Below, piece by piece: positions 51,913-60,632 of a stretch of DNA of 64,000 nucleotides (position 1 is its first letter; every line of letters begins with the position of its first letter). The notes under the pieces are model-generated. The model made no database searches and was not told the DNA's origin. It saw nothing but the letters and a program-made list of their open reading frames with translations. Position numbers and translations under genes: made by a program. This stretch comes from Streptomyces sp. Je 1-332 (GTDB lineage: Bacteria > Actinomycetota > Actinomycetes > Streptomycetales > Streptomycetaceae): NCBI RefSeq assembly GCF_040730185.1, contig NZ_CP160402.1, positions 6,696,001-6,760,000 on the forward strand. Reading direction: 5' to 3'.

Positions 51913-53424
51913 ATGGCGACCACCACCGCGACCACCAGCATCAGCCGGCCCCCCTCGATGCACACCGACGCCGAGCGCTGCGTCCGGGCCGTGCAGTCGA
52001 AGGATGCGCGGTTCGACGGATGGTTCTACACCGCGGTGCTGACCACCCGGATCTACTGCCGGCCCAGCTGCCCCGTGGTCCCCCCGAAGCCCGAGAACAT
52101 GAGCTTCTACCCGAGCGCGGCAGCCTGCCAGCAGGAAGGGTTCCGGGCCTGCAAGCGGTGTCGGCCCGACAGCAGCCCGGGGTCCCCCGAGTGGAATCAG
52201 CGCGCCGACCTCGTGGCCCGCGCGATGCGCCTCATCGCGGACGGAGTCGTCGACCGGGACGGCGTCCCCGGCCTCGCCACCCGCCTCGGCTACAGCACAC
52301 GCCAGGTGGAACGGCAGCTCCTCGCCGAACTCGGCGCAGGCCCCCTCGCCCTGGCCAGGGCACAGCGCGCCCAGACCGCGCGCCTCCTCATCGAGACAAC
52401 CCCCCTGCCCATGGCGGACATCGCCTTCGCCGCGGGCTTCTCCTCGATCCGCACCTTCAACGACACCGTCCGCGAAGTCTTCGCCCTGGCCCCCGGCGAA
52501 CTGCGGGCCCGCGCTCCTAAGGGCGCCGCACAGGCATCCGGCGCCATCTCGCTCCGCCTCCCTTTCCGCGCGCCGCTCAACCCCGACAACCTCTTCGGCC
52601 ACCTCATCGCCACCGCCGTACCCGGCGTCGAGGAGTGGCGCGACGGTGCGTACCGCCGCACACTCCGTCTTCCCTACGGCCACGGAGTCGTCGCCCTCAC
52701 CCCCACCCCGGACCACATCGCCTGCCGCCTCAGCCTCACCGACCTGCGCGACCTCACCCACGCCATCAGCCGTTGCCGCCGGATGCTCGACCTGGACGCT
52801 GACCCCGTCGCGGTGGACGGCAGGCTCAGCGCCGACCCGCTGCTCGCACCCCTGGTGGCCAAGGCGCCGGGGCGCCGCGTGCCGCGCACGGTCGACGAGG
52901 CGGAGTTCGCCGTACGCGCGGTCCTTGGCCAGCAGGTCTCCACGGCCGCCGCCCGTACCCACGCCGCCCGTCTGGTCACCGCGCACGGCGAGCCGATCGA
53001 CGACCCCGAGGGCGGCCTCACTCACCTCTTCCCGGCGCCAGAAGCCCTCGCCGCGCTCGACCCCGAGGCACTCGCGCTGCCGCGCAGCCGCCGGGCCACG
53101 CTGACCACGCTCGTACGCCATCTCGCCGACGGATCACTCCGGCTCGGCGTGGAGAGCGGCTGGGACGAGGCGCGCGCCCGGCTCACCGAACTGCCCGGTT
53201 TCGGCCCCTGGACGGTCGAGGTCATCGCCATGCGGGCACTCGGCGACCCCGACGCCTTCCTGCCCACCGACCTCGGGATCCGCCGCGCGGCACAGGAACT
53301 CGGCCTGCCGCACACCCCGGCGGCGCTCACCGCTCGGGCGGCGGCCTGGCGCCCCTGGCGCGCGTACGCGGTCCAGTACCTGTGGGCCACCGACACCCAC
53401 CCCATCAACGCCATCCCGGCCTGA
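51913..53424 (+). CDS. Ada-type regulator fused to AlkA 3-methyladenine DNA glycosylase
   Basis: 503 residues. An N-terminal Ada zinc domain has C49, C53, C80 and C83 (RIYCRPSCPVVPPKP; FRACKRCRPD), where the first Cys accepts methyl groups from phosphotriesters. An AraC HTH (about 95-200; LATRLGYSTRQVERQLLAEL, DIAFAAGFSSIRTFNDTVRE) follows. The AlkA domain (from about 215) has the HhH LTELPGFGPWTVEVIAMRAL and catalytic D453 in FLPTDLGIRR. The protein senses alkylation, activates genes and excises alkylated bases. ogt follows 25 bases later. Confidence 0.93.
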   Translation: MATTTATTSISRPPSMHTDAERCVRAVQSKDARFDGWFYTAVLTTRIYCRPSCPVVPPKPENMSFYPSAAACQQEGFRACKRCRPDSSPGSPEWNQRADLVARAMRLIADGVVDRDGVPGLATRLGYSTRQVERQLLAELGAGPLALARAQRAQTARLLIETTPLPMADIAFAAGFSSIRTFNDTVREVFALAPGELRARAPKGAAQASGAISLRLPFRAPLNPDNLFGHLIATAVPGVEEWRDGAYRRTLRLPYGHGVVALTPTPDHIACRLSLTDLRDLTHAISRCRRMLDLDADPVAVDGRLSADPLLAPLVAKAPGRRVPRTVDEAEFAVRAVLGQQVSTAAARTHAARLVTAHGEPIDDPEGGLTHLFPAPEALAALDPEALALPRSRRATLTTLVRHLADGSLRLGVESGWDEARARLTELPGFGPWTVEVIAMRALGDPDAFLPTDLGIRRAAQELGLPHTPAALTARAAAWRPWRAYAVQYLWATDTHPINAIPA

Positions 53425-53449
53425 GCGCCGGCCCGAGAGGACAAGCCCC

Positions 53450-53962
53450 ATGCACAGCCAGCGCCAGCGCCACCGCCACAGCCCCCGCCGACACACCCTC
53501 ATCGACAGTCCCTACGGCCCCCTGACCCTCGTCGCCACCGACGGCGTCCTCAGCGGTCTCTATATGACGGAGCAGCGCCACCGCCCACCCGAAGAGACCT
53601 TCGGCGACCGCGACGCGAGCCTGTTCGCCGAGACGATCGACCAACTGGAAGCGTACTTCGCGGGCGAGTTGACGCAGTTCGACCTGCCGATGCGCCTCGA
53701 CGGCACGCCGTTCCAGCGCACCGTCTGGCAGCAGCTTCAGCTCATCCCGTACGGCGAGACCCGTACGTACGGCGAGCTCGCGGCAGTGCTGGGCAAGCCC
53801 AACGCCTCACGCGCGGTGGGCCTGGCCAACGGCAAGAACCCCATCGGGGTCATCGTCCCCTGCCACCGGGTGATCGGCGCGGGCGGCTCCCTGACCGGCT
53901 ACGGCGGCGGACTCGACCGCAAGCAGCGCCTGCTCGCCTTCGAGGGCGCGGCAAGGAACTAA
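53450..53962 (+). CDS. ogt: Methylated-DNA--protein-cysteine methyltransferase
   Basis: 170 residues. The active site is IVPCHRVIG, with acceptor C138. The helix-turn-helix GETRTYGELAAVLGKPNASR and RAVGLANGKNP are standard for O6-alkylguanine transferases. The suicide enzyme repairs O6-methylguanine. It is co-directional with the Ada/AlkA fusion, forming an alkylation-response unit. The stop overlaps by four bases with the convergent Nudix gene. Confidence 0.95.
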   Translation: MHSQRQRHRHSPRRHTLIDSPYGPLTLVATDGVLSGLYMTEQRHRPPEETFGDRDASLFAETIDQLEAYFAGELTQFDLPMRLDGTPFQRTVWQQLQLIPYGETRTYGELAAVLGKPNASRAVGLANGKNPIGVIVPCHRVIGAGGSLTGYGGGLDRKQRLLAFEGAARN

Positions 53963-54450
53963 CCGGCCCGCAGCCCGTTCTCCAGCTCTACCGGACCCGT
54001 CCCCGCGTCCAGCGCATCGAGCCCGGCCCGCACCCGCAGCCCCAGCTCGTGGGGCAGGAACCGCGCAAGGTCCTCGCGGGCCACCAGACGCCAGGAGATC
54101 AGCTCCTCCTCCTGAAGCCTGATCGACTTCACCTGGTCGTCGCCGAGCACCCCGCCGTCGTAGAGGTAGGCGACCAGCGGTGGCCGGGCCGCGCCCTGCA
54201 CCCAGTCCACCGCGAGCAGCGCACCCAGCTCGACGTCCAGGCCGATCTCCTCGGCGGTCTCGCGGCGTGCCCCCTGCCGGGGTGTCTCGCCCTCGTCCGA
54301 CTCGATGGTGCCGCCGGGCAGGGCCCATCCCTCGCGGTAGTTGGGCTCGACGAGCAGCAACCGCCCCTCGGAGTCCCGGAAGAGCGCGGCGGCCCCGGCG
54401 ATGACGCGGGGGAGGCCGGCGATGTACGTGGCGTAGTCCTGAATGGTCAC
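53959..54450 (-). CDS. Nudix hydrolase
   Basis: 163 residues from GTG 54450, which overlaps the stop of the upstream ADP-ribosylglycohydrolase gene by four bases (GTGA). The Nudix box is visible as GGTIESDEGETPRQGARRET followed by AEEIGL. The spacing at its start is slightly unusual, about two extra residues between the first Gly and Glu. Coupling to an ADP-ribosylglycohydrolase suggests ADP-ribose or a related nucleotide as substrate (inference). Confidence 0.88.
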   Translation of the reverse strand: MTIQDYATYIAGLPRVIAGAAALFRDSEGRLLLVEPNYREGWALPGGTIESDEGETPRQGARRETAEEIGLDVELGALLAVDWVQGAARPPLVAYLYDGGVLGDDQVKSIRLQEEELISWRLVAREDLARFLPHELGLRVRAGLDALDAGTGPVELENGLRAG

Positions 54451-55529
54451 GTGCCAAGCGTAGACAGCTCCACGGTCCGTGCCGCGAGGTCGCTGATCCG
54501 AGCCCCGTCGAAGCCGAACACCGCGCTGCGTACCCGGTCGTCGAGAGGGTCGCGCCACTGGGCGGGGATCGCCTTGGCGCCGCACAGCACCCCCGCGAAG
54601 GACCCGGCGGTCGCGCCGTTCGAGTCGGTGTCGAGGCCGCCGCGCACTGTCAGGGCGATGGTCCGGGTGAAGTCGCCCTCGCCGTAGAGGAGTCCCGCGG
54701 TCAGGACGGCCGAGTTCGGCACCGCGTGGATCCAGCCGAGCCCGGAGGTCTCCGACTCGGCGGTGGCCAGTGTCTCCTCCCAGCTGAGCCCGGCCTCGTG
54801 GAGCGTGACGACCCGGCGCACCGTACGGGCGAGCCGACAGCTGGACGGGATCACGCCGAACGCCACGTCGAGAGCGGCGCGCGGGGTCGCGGACGTGAAG
54901 GCTGCGGCGATGAGCGCCGCCGCCCACATCGCCGCGTAGACGCCGTTGCCGGTGTGCGAGAGCACGGCGTCACGGCGGGCGAGGGAGGCCGCGCGGCGCG
55001 GCGCGCCGGGGTTCGTCCAGCCGAAGACGTCGGCACGGATGAGGGCGCCGATCCACTCCTGGCAGGAATTCTCGTACGTCGCGGTGAGCGGCGGCTTGAG
55101 CCCGTTCACGAGATTCCGGTACGCGGCGCGTTCCGCGGTGAACGTCTGCAGGTAGGGGAGGCGAAGCAGCCACAGCTCGCCGACCTGTTCGGTGCTGAAC
55201 GTGAACCCGTGGGTCTCCAGGAGGTGCAGCCCGAGGATCGCGTAGTCGACGTCGTCGTCGCGGCAGCTGCCGTGCACCCTGCCGCGTACGCACTGCTGCC
55301 ACTCGGGCCGCAGCTGGAACTCCTCGACCCAGGAAGGGGGTTCGGGCAGGTAGTCGGTGAGCGGCAGTGCGTCGGCCTGACGGAGGTAGCGTTCGATGCG
55401 CTCACGCGTCCAGTAGTCGCCCCGCTCGATGGGTTTGCCGAGCATGTTGCCCGCGATCCGGCCTAGCCAGCCGCCGAGGACGCGGTCGGCGAGGAGGCGG
55501 CCGGCGAGTTCCGTATGCGCTGGGGTCAT
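54447..55529 (-). CDS. ADP-ribosylglycohydrolase family protein
   Basis: 360 residues. The family's metal-binding motifs are visible: GRIAGNMLGKPIER near the N-terminus, CRDDDVDYAILGLHLLE, SHTGNGVYAAMWAAAL, and the C-terminal GGLDTDSNGATAGSFAGVLC. Members remove ADP-ribose from proteins, nucleic acids or small molecules. The gene is translationally coupled to a Nudix gene and lies next to an alkylation-repair pair. The role here is unknown. Confidence 0.88.
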   Translation of the reverse strand: MTPAHTELAGRLLADRVLGGWLGRIAGNMLGKPIERGDYWTRERIERYLRQADALPLTDYLPEPPSWVEEFQLRPEWQQCVRGRVHGSCRDDDVDYAILGLHLLETHGFTFSTEQVGELWLLRLPYLQTFTAERAAYRNLVNGLKPPLTATYENSCQEWIGALIRADVFGWTNPGAPRRAASLARRDAVLSHTGNGVYAAMWAAALIAAAFTSATPRAALDVAFGVIPSSCRLARTVRRVVTLHEAGLSWEETLATAESETSGLGWIHAVPNSAVLTAGLLYGEGDFTRTIALTVRGGLDTDSNGATAGSFAGVLCGAKAIPAQWRDPLDDRVRSAVFGFDGARISDLAARTVELSTLGT

Positions 55530-55820
55530 GTGTCCGGTTTACCGAATCCGGGAGGGTTATGCGCGGTCCGCCGGGACGGGTTCGGCACGGAGCGGGAGAC
55601 GTTTGTCCGGTTTCCGTCCGGGCCGGCTCGGACGAAGTCGCTGATCGATCATTTCTGCGATCGAGCTGTACCGTTTTGTGCCGCCTTACGATCATTTCGG
55701 GGCGGAATGGATGCCTCCGAAATGCGGGCGGCCATGGGCAGGCGGCCCCTCCTCCGGTTATGGTCGCAGCGGCGCGACTGCCTTGACGCGAGCAAGGCCC
55801 GGAAAGCAAGGGGATGCAAG

Positions 55821-56972
55821 GTGGCGGACGCTGCTGGGACGGCGGGGCATGTGCTCATCGCCGCGGACAAGTTCAAGGGCTCACTCACGGCCGTGCAGGT
55901 CGCGGAGCGGGTGACGGCCGGGCTCCGCCGTGTCGCCCCGCAGGTGGAGGTGGAGGCCCTGCCGGTGGCCGACGGCGGCGACGGCACGGTCGCCGCGGCG
56001 GTCGCGGCCGGTTTCGAGCGCCGTGAGGTGCGGGTGACGGGGCCGCTCGGCGACGAGGTCACCGCGGCGTTCGCGCTGCGGGACGGTACCGCCGTGGTGG
56101 AGATGGCGGAGGCGTCCGGCCTCCAGCTGCTGCCCGAGGGCGTCTTCGCGCCGCTCACGTCCACGACGTACGGCTCCGGGGAGCTGCTGCGCGCCGCGCT
56201 GGACGCGGGCGCGCGGACCATCGTCTTCGGGGTTGGCGGCAGCGCGACGACGGACGGCGGGGCCGGGATGCTGGCCGCGCTCGGTGCGGTCTTCCTGGAC
56301 GCGGCCGGGGCGCCGGTGGCGCCGGGCGGCGGCCCGCTGGCCACGCTGGCCACGGCGGACCTGTCCGGTCTCGACCAGCGGTTCGCCTCGGTCGATCTGG
56401 TCCTGGCCAGCGACGTGGACAATCCGCTGACGGGACCGAAGGGTGCTCCCGCGGTGTACGGGCCGCAGAAGGGGGCGAGCCCGGAGGACGTCGCCGAGCT
56501 GGACTCGGCCCTCGCGCACTTCGCGCAGGTGCTCTCCGAGTCGGTGGGCTCCTCCGCTCTGGAGCACGCGCAGTCGCCCGGGGCCGGGGCGGCGGGCGGT
56601 ATCGGCTACGGGGCCCTGGTCGGGCTCGGCGCGAGCTTCCGCCCCGGGATCGAGGTCATGCTGGACGTCCTCGGCTTCGCGCCGGCGCTTGCGCGGGCGT
56701 CGCTGGTGATCACCGGGGAGGGCTCGCTGGACGAGCAGACCCTCCACGGCAAGGCTCCCGCGGGGGTCGCTTCGGCGGCTCGCGAGGCGGGCGTGGAGGT
56801 CGTCGCGGTCTGCGGTCGCCTGGCCCTTCCGGCGGAGGCGCTGGGCAAGGCGGGGATCCGGCGGGCGTACGCGCTCACTGATGTGGAGCCGGATGTCGCG
56901 CGGTGCATTGCTGAGGCGGGGCCGATTCTGGAGACGGTGGCGGAGGGGATCGCCCGGGATTTCCTGCGGTAG
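55821..56972 (+). CDS. Glycerate kinase (GlxK/GarK type)
   Basis: 383 residues from GTG 55821, with AAGGGG about eight bases upstream. Motifs: VLIAADKFKGSLTAVQVAER, LPVADGGDGTVAA, IVFGVGGSATTDGGAGMLAA, LVLASDVDNPLTGPKGAPAV, YGPQKGAS and VITGEGSLDEQTLHGKAP. The family phosphorylates glycerate to 2- or 3-phosphoglycerate in glyoxylate and serine metabolism. The 291-base region before it shows no gene. Confidence 0.92.
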   Translation: MADAAGTAGHVLIAADKFKGSLTAVQVAERVTAGLRRVAPQVEVEALPVADGGDGTVAAAVAAGFERREVRVTGPLGDEVTAAFALRDGTAVVEMAEASGLQLLPEGVFAPLTSTTYGSGELLRAALDAGARTIVFGVGGSATTDGGAGMLAALGAVFLDAAGAPVAPGGGPLATLATADLSGLDQRFASVDLVLASDVDNPLTGPKGAPAVYGPQKGASPEDVAELDSALAHFAQVLSESVGSSALEHAQSPGAGAAGGIGYGALVGLGASFRPGIEVMLDVLGFAPALARASLVITGEGSLDEQTLHGKAPAGVASAAREAGVEVVAVCGRLALPAEALGKAGIRRAYALTDVEPDVARCIAEAGPILETVAEGIARDFLR

Positions 56973-57011
56973 GCGGGGGCGGGGTTTCACCTCGGGGCGG
57001 TGGGGCTGGTT

Positions 57012-57470
57012 GCGCAGTTCCCCGCGCCCCTTGGCGGGGGCCACGCTGGATGGGTACACCGCGGGCCGGTGGGGGTCGGCCGCGCAGTTCCGCGCGCCCC
57101 TTCCGGGGCCTGAGCGTGGTGTCGTACGTCCGGGTCGGTGGGGGTTGGCCGCGCAGTTCCCCGCGCCCCTTACGGGGCCTGAGCGTGGTGTCGTACGTCC
57201 GGCCCGGCGGGGGCTGGTCGCGCAGTTCCCCGCGCCCCTTGGGGGCCTGAGGTCGGCTTGGTACGCCTTGGGTCGGTGGGGCTGGTTGCGCAGTTCCCCG
57301 CGCCCCTTACGGGGCCTGAGCGTGGTGTCGTACGTCCGGCCCGGCGGGGGCTGGTCGCGCAGTTCCCCGCGCCCCTTGGGGGCCTGAGGTCGGCTTGGTA
57401 CGCCTTGGGTCGGTGGGGACTTGTCGCGCCGTTCCTCGCGCCCCTTACGGGCCCGGGGTATCCAGCCCGT
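57012..57470 (+). repeat. Seven-copy ~69-bp tandem array of a Streptomyces-type extragenic repeat
   Basis: The core GCGCAGTTCCCCGCGCCCC starts at 57012, 57082, 57151, 57220, 57288, 57357 and (diverged) 57426, so the period is 68-70 bases. Copies 3-4 and 5-6 form a near-identical 137-base duplication. Each core is a short imperfect palindrome (CCCCTTACGGGG). The array ends with a second known-looking element, CCAGCCCGTCCGGCGTTTGA. It fills the 57 kb gap between glycerate kinase and the PucR-type gene; the rest of 56973-57542 has no gene. Confidence 0.92.
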
Positions 57471-57542
57471 CCGGCGTTTGAGGACGAGCTCGGCGTAGCC
57501 GGTGATGGGCGGGGCCCCGCTGCCGAGGGCTAGGCGGCTGTT

Positions 57543-58742
57543 CTAGCCCGGCGCCAGCCGGTACGCGTCCAGGGCCAGTGTCATCTCCATCAGGTCCCGT
57601 GGGCGCGCCAGCGATCGTGACGTCAGTTGTTCCAGGCGGCGGAGGCGGTTGAACACCGTGTTGCGGTGGCAATACAGCCGCCCCGCGGCCCGCCCCGCCG
57701 AACCCTCGCACAGCAGCCACGCGTCCAGCGTCTCCAGGAGTACCGCTCTGTCCGCCGGTTCCAGGGACAGGACCTCCCCGAACACGTCCGACACCAGACG
57801 CCCCGCCAGCTCCGGCTGGCTCACCACCAGAGCCGTCGGCATCCGCTGGTCGAGCCGTACGATCCCGGTCGCGTCCGGTGGGCACGTACGCAGGGCCAGT
57901 TCGGCGAGGCGTCGCGCGTGGCCCAGCTCGGACAGTCCCGCCACCACCGGGCTGATGCCGCCCGGCCCGGGGCACCGCCCCTCCAGCGCGGCGGCCAGCT
58001 CGTCCAGGCCGTCGTCCGCCCCCAGGGCCACCACCCCCACCTCCCGGTCCGTCCGCATCCGCCAGACGAAGCGGAACCCGGCCCGCTGGATCTGCCGGTG
58101 GAACGCGGCCCGCCCGTCCCGCCGCTCGGCGCGCAGCACCACCACCGCGTACGGCCCGCGCTCCGGCAGATCGAGCCCCGCGGCCACCTGCGAGGTCAGA
58201 CCGGGGGCCGACTGGCCCTCCAGGAGCGCGTCCAGCAGCGCCTGCAGCTGCTCGTCGGTGCGCCGCCGCAGCTCCATCTCCGTCGCCCGGTACGCGTCCG
58301 ACGCGGCCGCCGCCTGCGCGTCCACCGCCGACCACACCATCGTCGCCGACCGCATCAGGACCGCGAGCTTCTCCGGGTCCTGCCCCACGGTGCCTTCGAG
58401 CAGCGAGTCCCAGACCAGGTAGCCCGCGTTGCGGTACGAGTGGACCACCAGGTCGAGCGGCAGGCCCTGCTGGGCCCGGCGGCGGCCCGCCTCCTCCGCG
58501 TACTCCAGATCGCGGCGCGGCGACGCACGCGGCGCCGAGATCGTCTCGATGCCGATCCGCATCGCGTCCTCCGCCTCCCGCCACTGCTGGTCGTACGGCA
58601 GCACCCGCGCGTACACCGGCGAGTGCTCGAAGAGCTGCCGCAGATGTTCGTCCACCAGCTCGGGGATGCGCGGCTTCAGCGCCGCGCACGCCTCCTCCAG
58701 CACCTTCCAGTCGTGTCCCGTCCGTGGCCTGCGCCCGCTCAT
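57543..58742 (-). CDS. PucR/CdaR-type helix-turn-helix regulator
   Basis: 399 residues from ATG 58742 (GGGGG upstream). The N-terminal ~170 residues are a helical sensor-like domain (ELVDEHLRQLFEHSPVYARV, VVHSYRNAGYLVWDSLLEG). A CdaR GGDEF-like region is in the middle. The C-terminal PucR HTH contains LLETLDAWLLCEGSAGRAAG, RLYCHRNTVFNRLRRLEQL. It is divergent from the livFGHMK-type operon, which it probably controls (by position). Confidence 0.88.
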   Translation of the reverse strand: MSGRRPRTGHDWKVLEEACAALKPRIPELVDEHLRQLFEHSPVYARVLPYDQQWREAEDAMRIGIETISAPRASPRRDLEYAEEAGRRRAQQGLPLDLVVHSYRNAGYLVWDSLLEGTVGQDPEKLAVLMRSATMVWSAVDAQAAAASDAYRATEMELRRRTDEQLQALLDALLEGQSAPGLTSQVAAGLDLPERGPYAVVVLRAERRDGRAAFHRQIQRAGFRFVWRMRTDREVGVVALGADDGLDELAAALEGRCPGPGGISPVVAGLSELGHARRLAELALRTCPPDATGIVRLDQRMPTALVVSQPELAGRLVSDVFGEVLSLEPADRAVLLETLDAWLLCEGSAGRAAGRLYCHRNTVFNRLRRLEQLTSRSLARPRDLMEMTLALDAYRLAPG

Positions 58743-58943
58743 GGTGCCCCCATCGCCGCCGCCCGCCGTGCCTTCGTGCTGCGGAGGATGCCACCGCTCG
58801 GCCACCCCTGGCAGGCCCCTGACACGGGGTGTTGTGCCCGTGCACAACGGGCGGCCGGTCCCGCTGGTCACCCGCAGCGATTCGGACACAGGCCGTGGAC
58901 GGGCGGGCGCGGCGGTGCTGGGCTGAGCGCCACGCGGAGGGCA

Positions 58944-58995
58944 GCAACAGGACGCGGCAACAGAACGCGGCAACAGGACGCAGCAACAGGACAGG
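58944..58995 (+). repeat. Four tandem 13-bp units before livF
   Basis: GCAACAGGACGCG-type units lie at 58944-58956, 58957-58969, 58970-58982 and 58983-58995, ending ten bases before the livF start, so the last unit and its end (ACAGGGGG) merge into the ribosome-binding site. They may be a leader repeat or a regulatory array. Confidence 0.8.
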
Positions 58996-59004
58996 GGGTC
59001 CCAG

Positions 59005-59817
59005 GTGGGTGGTTCCGGACTGGTCGTACAGGACGCGTCAGTCGGATACGGACCGGTACGCGCACTGCGCCAGGTGTCGCTCGAAGTACCGGACGGCGCC
59101 GTCGTCGCCGTGCTCGGCGGCAACGGCGCGGGCAAGTCGACGCTCCTGCGCGCCATTTCACGCACCCTCGCCTTTCACCGGGGGGCTCTCACCACCGGCT
59201 CCATCCACTTCGGCGGACGGCGCATCGACACTCTGCACGCGGACCGGGTGGTCGCCGCCGGGGTGTCCCAAGTGCCCGAAGGCAGGCGGGTGTTCGCCCG
59301 CATGACCGTCGCCGACAACCTGCGGGCGGGCGCGCTCGGCTCCGCGGGGAGCCGGGGCGCGAAGGACAGGGCCCTGGAGCGCGTCCATGAACTCTTCCCG
59401 GTGCTCGCCGAGCGCGCGGGCCAGCGCGCCGGGCTCCTCTCCGGTGGCGAACAGCAGATGCTCGCGGTGGCCAGGGCGCTGATGGCCTCACCGAAGCTGC
59501 TGCTCCTGGACGAACCCTCCCTGGGGCTCGCCCCGTTGATGGCGGCACGCATCGCCGACACCATCCAGGAGATCAACGCCCAGGGCACCGCGGTCCTCCT
59601 CGTCGAGCAGAACGCCGCGCTCGCCCTGCGCCTCGCCTCACGGGCGTACGTCCTGGACGTGGGCGAAGTGGCACTCGCGGGCCCCGCCGACGAGCTGTCC
59701 GCGTCCGACGAGGTACGCCGCCGCTACCTCGGCGTGGTCGACGAGGCCGCCGCGGCGGACGCCTCGCGCGGCGTCAGCGCGCTGCCGGTGCTGCGGAGAT
59801 GGGCGGGCCGACGATGA
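59005..59817 (+). CDS. livF: Branched-chain-type ABC transporter ATP-binding protein (LivF)
   Basis: 270 residues from GTG 59005, preceded by AGGGGG. Walker A is LGGNGAGKSTLLRA, Walker B LLLLDEPSLGLAP, the signature LLSGGEQQMLAVARAL, and the LivF-specific VPEGRRVFARMTVADNL is present. It overlaps livG by four bases. The operon order livF-G-H-M-K, with two ATPases, two permeases and one binding protein, fits HAAT-family import of branched-chain or other small amides. The substrate is uncertain. Confidence 0.92.
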   Translation: MGGSGLVVQDASVGYGPVRALRQVSLEVPDGAVVAVLGGNGAGKSTLLRAISRTLAFHRGALTTGSIHFGGRRIDTLHADRVVAAGVSQVPEGRRVFARMTVADNLRAGALGSAGSRGAKDRALERVHELFPVLAERAGQRAGLLSGGEQQMLAVARALMASPKLLLLDEPSLGLAPLMAARIADTIQEINAQGTAVLLVEQNAALALRLASRAYVLDVGEVALAGPADELSASDEVRRRYLGVVDEAAAADASRGVSALPVLRRWAGRR

Positions 59818-60632
59818 CCGACGACCACTCGGCGCCCGGAGCGACACCGCCCCAGCCGGACGTACCCGCCCTGGAAGTACGGGAGTTGACCGTGCGCTTC
59901 GCGGGTCTCACCGCGCTGGACGCCGTCAGTTTCACCGTCCGGCCCGGCACCGTGCACGCCATCATCGGGCCCAACGGCGCGGGGAAGTCCACCTGCTTCA
60001 ACGTCCTGTCCGGGGTGTACCGCGCCACCGGCGGCAGCGTCCGCTTCGGTGAGCACGAGCTGACGACGATGCCTCCGCACCGCATCGCCGACCTCGGCGT
60101 CGCCCGGATCTTCCAGAACCTGGCCCTGCCGCCGCGCGCGACAGTCGCCGACAGCCTGATGCTCGGCCGCCACCGGCTGACCCGCACGGGGTTCCTCGCC
60201 GCGGGACTTCGCCTTCCGTCGGCGGCGCGCGAGGAGCGTGCCCACCGCGAACGGGTGCGGGAGATAGCGGCGTTCGTCGACATCGAGCACCAACTGCACG
60301 CCCCGGCGGGCGTATTGCCGTACGGGCAGCAGAAACTCGCCGAACTGGCCCGCGCGCTGTGCATGGAGCCCCGGCTGCTCCTGCTCGACGAGCCCGTCGC
60401 CGGCATGACCGCGGACGAACGGCAACGCACCGCCGCCGTCATCGCGGGCGTCCGCGACAGCCTCGGAATCTCGATCGTCCTGGTGGAACACGACATGGGG
60501 GTGGTGATGCGGCTCGCGGACGCGGTGACCGTACTGGACTTCGGGCGCCGGATAGCCGACGGCGCCCCGGCCGACGTACAGAACGACCCGGCGGTCGTAC
60601 GGGCCTACCTGGGAGAGGGGACGACCTCGTGA
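59814..60632 (+). CDS. livG: Branched-chain-type ABC transporter ATP-binding protein (LivG)
   Basis: 272 residues from ATG 59814, overlapping the livF stop (ATGA); ATG 59799 is an alternative. Walker A GPNGAGKSTCFNVLSG, a Q-loop ARIFQNLALPPRATV, a signature-type VLPYGQQKLAELARAL and Walker B LLLLDEPVAGMTADE identify the LivG branch. The C-terminus shows VVRAYLG. It forms a heterodimer with LivF. The next gene overlaps it by four bases (GTGA). Confidence 0.92.
   Translation: MTDDHSAPGATPPQPDVPALEVRELTVRFAGLTALDAVSFTVRPGTVHAIIGPNGAGKSTCFNVLSGVYRATGGSVRFGEHELTTMPPHRIADLGVARIFQNLALPPRATVADSLMLGRHRLTRTGFLAAGLRLPSAAREERAHRERVREIAAFVDIEHQLHAPAGVLPYGQQKLAELARALCMEPRLLLLDEPVAGMTADERQRTAAVIAGVRDSLGISIVLVEHDMGVVMRLADAVTVLDFGRRIADGAPADVQNDPAVVRAYLGEGTTS

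Noticed and set aside
51583..52042. Repetitive Arg/Pro/Ser-rich frames through the 51.7 kb tandem repeat
   Set aside because: Frames stay open because unit lengths are multiples of three; the sequence looks extragenic.
57012..57470. Possible CRISPR array
   Set aside because: Units are contiguous tandem repeats with no unique spacers of constant length and no cas genes in the window.
56881..57533. Open frames through the 57 kb repeat array with 23-residue repeats
   Set aside because: They exist only because the repeat unit is 69 bases long; there is no ribosome-binding site and no conserved protein.
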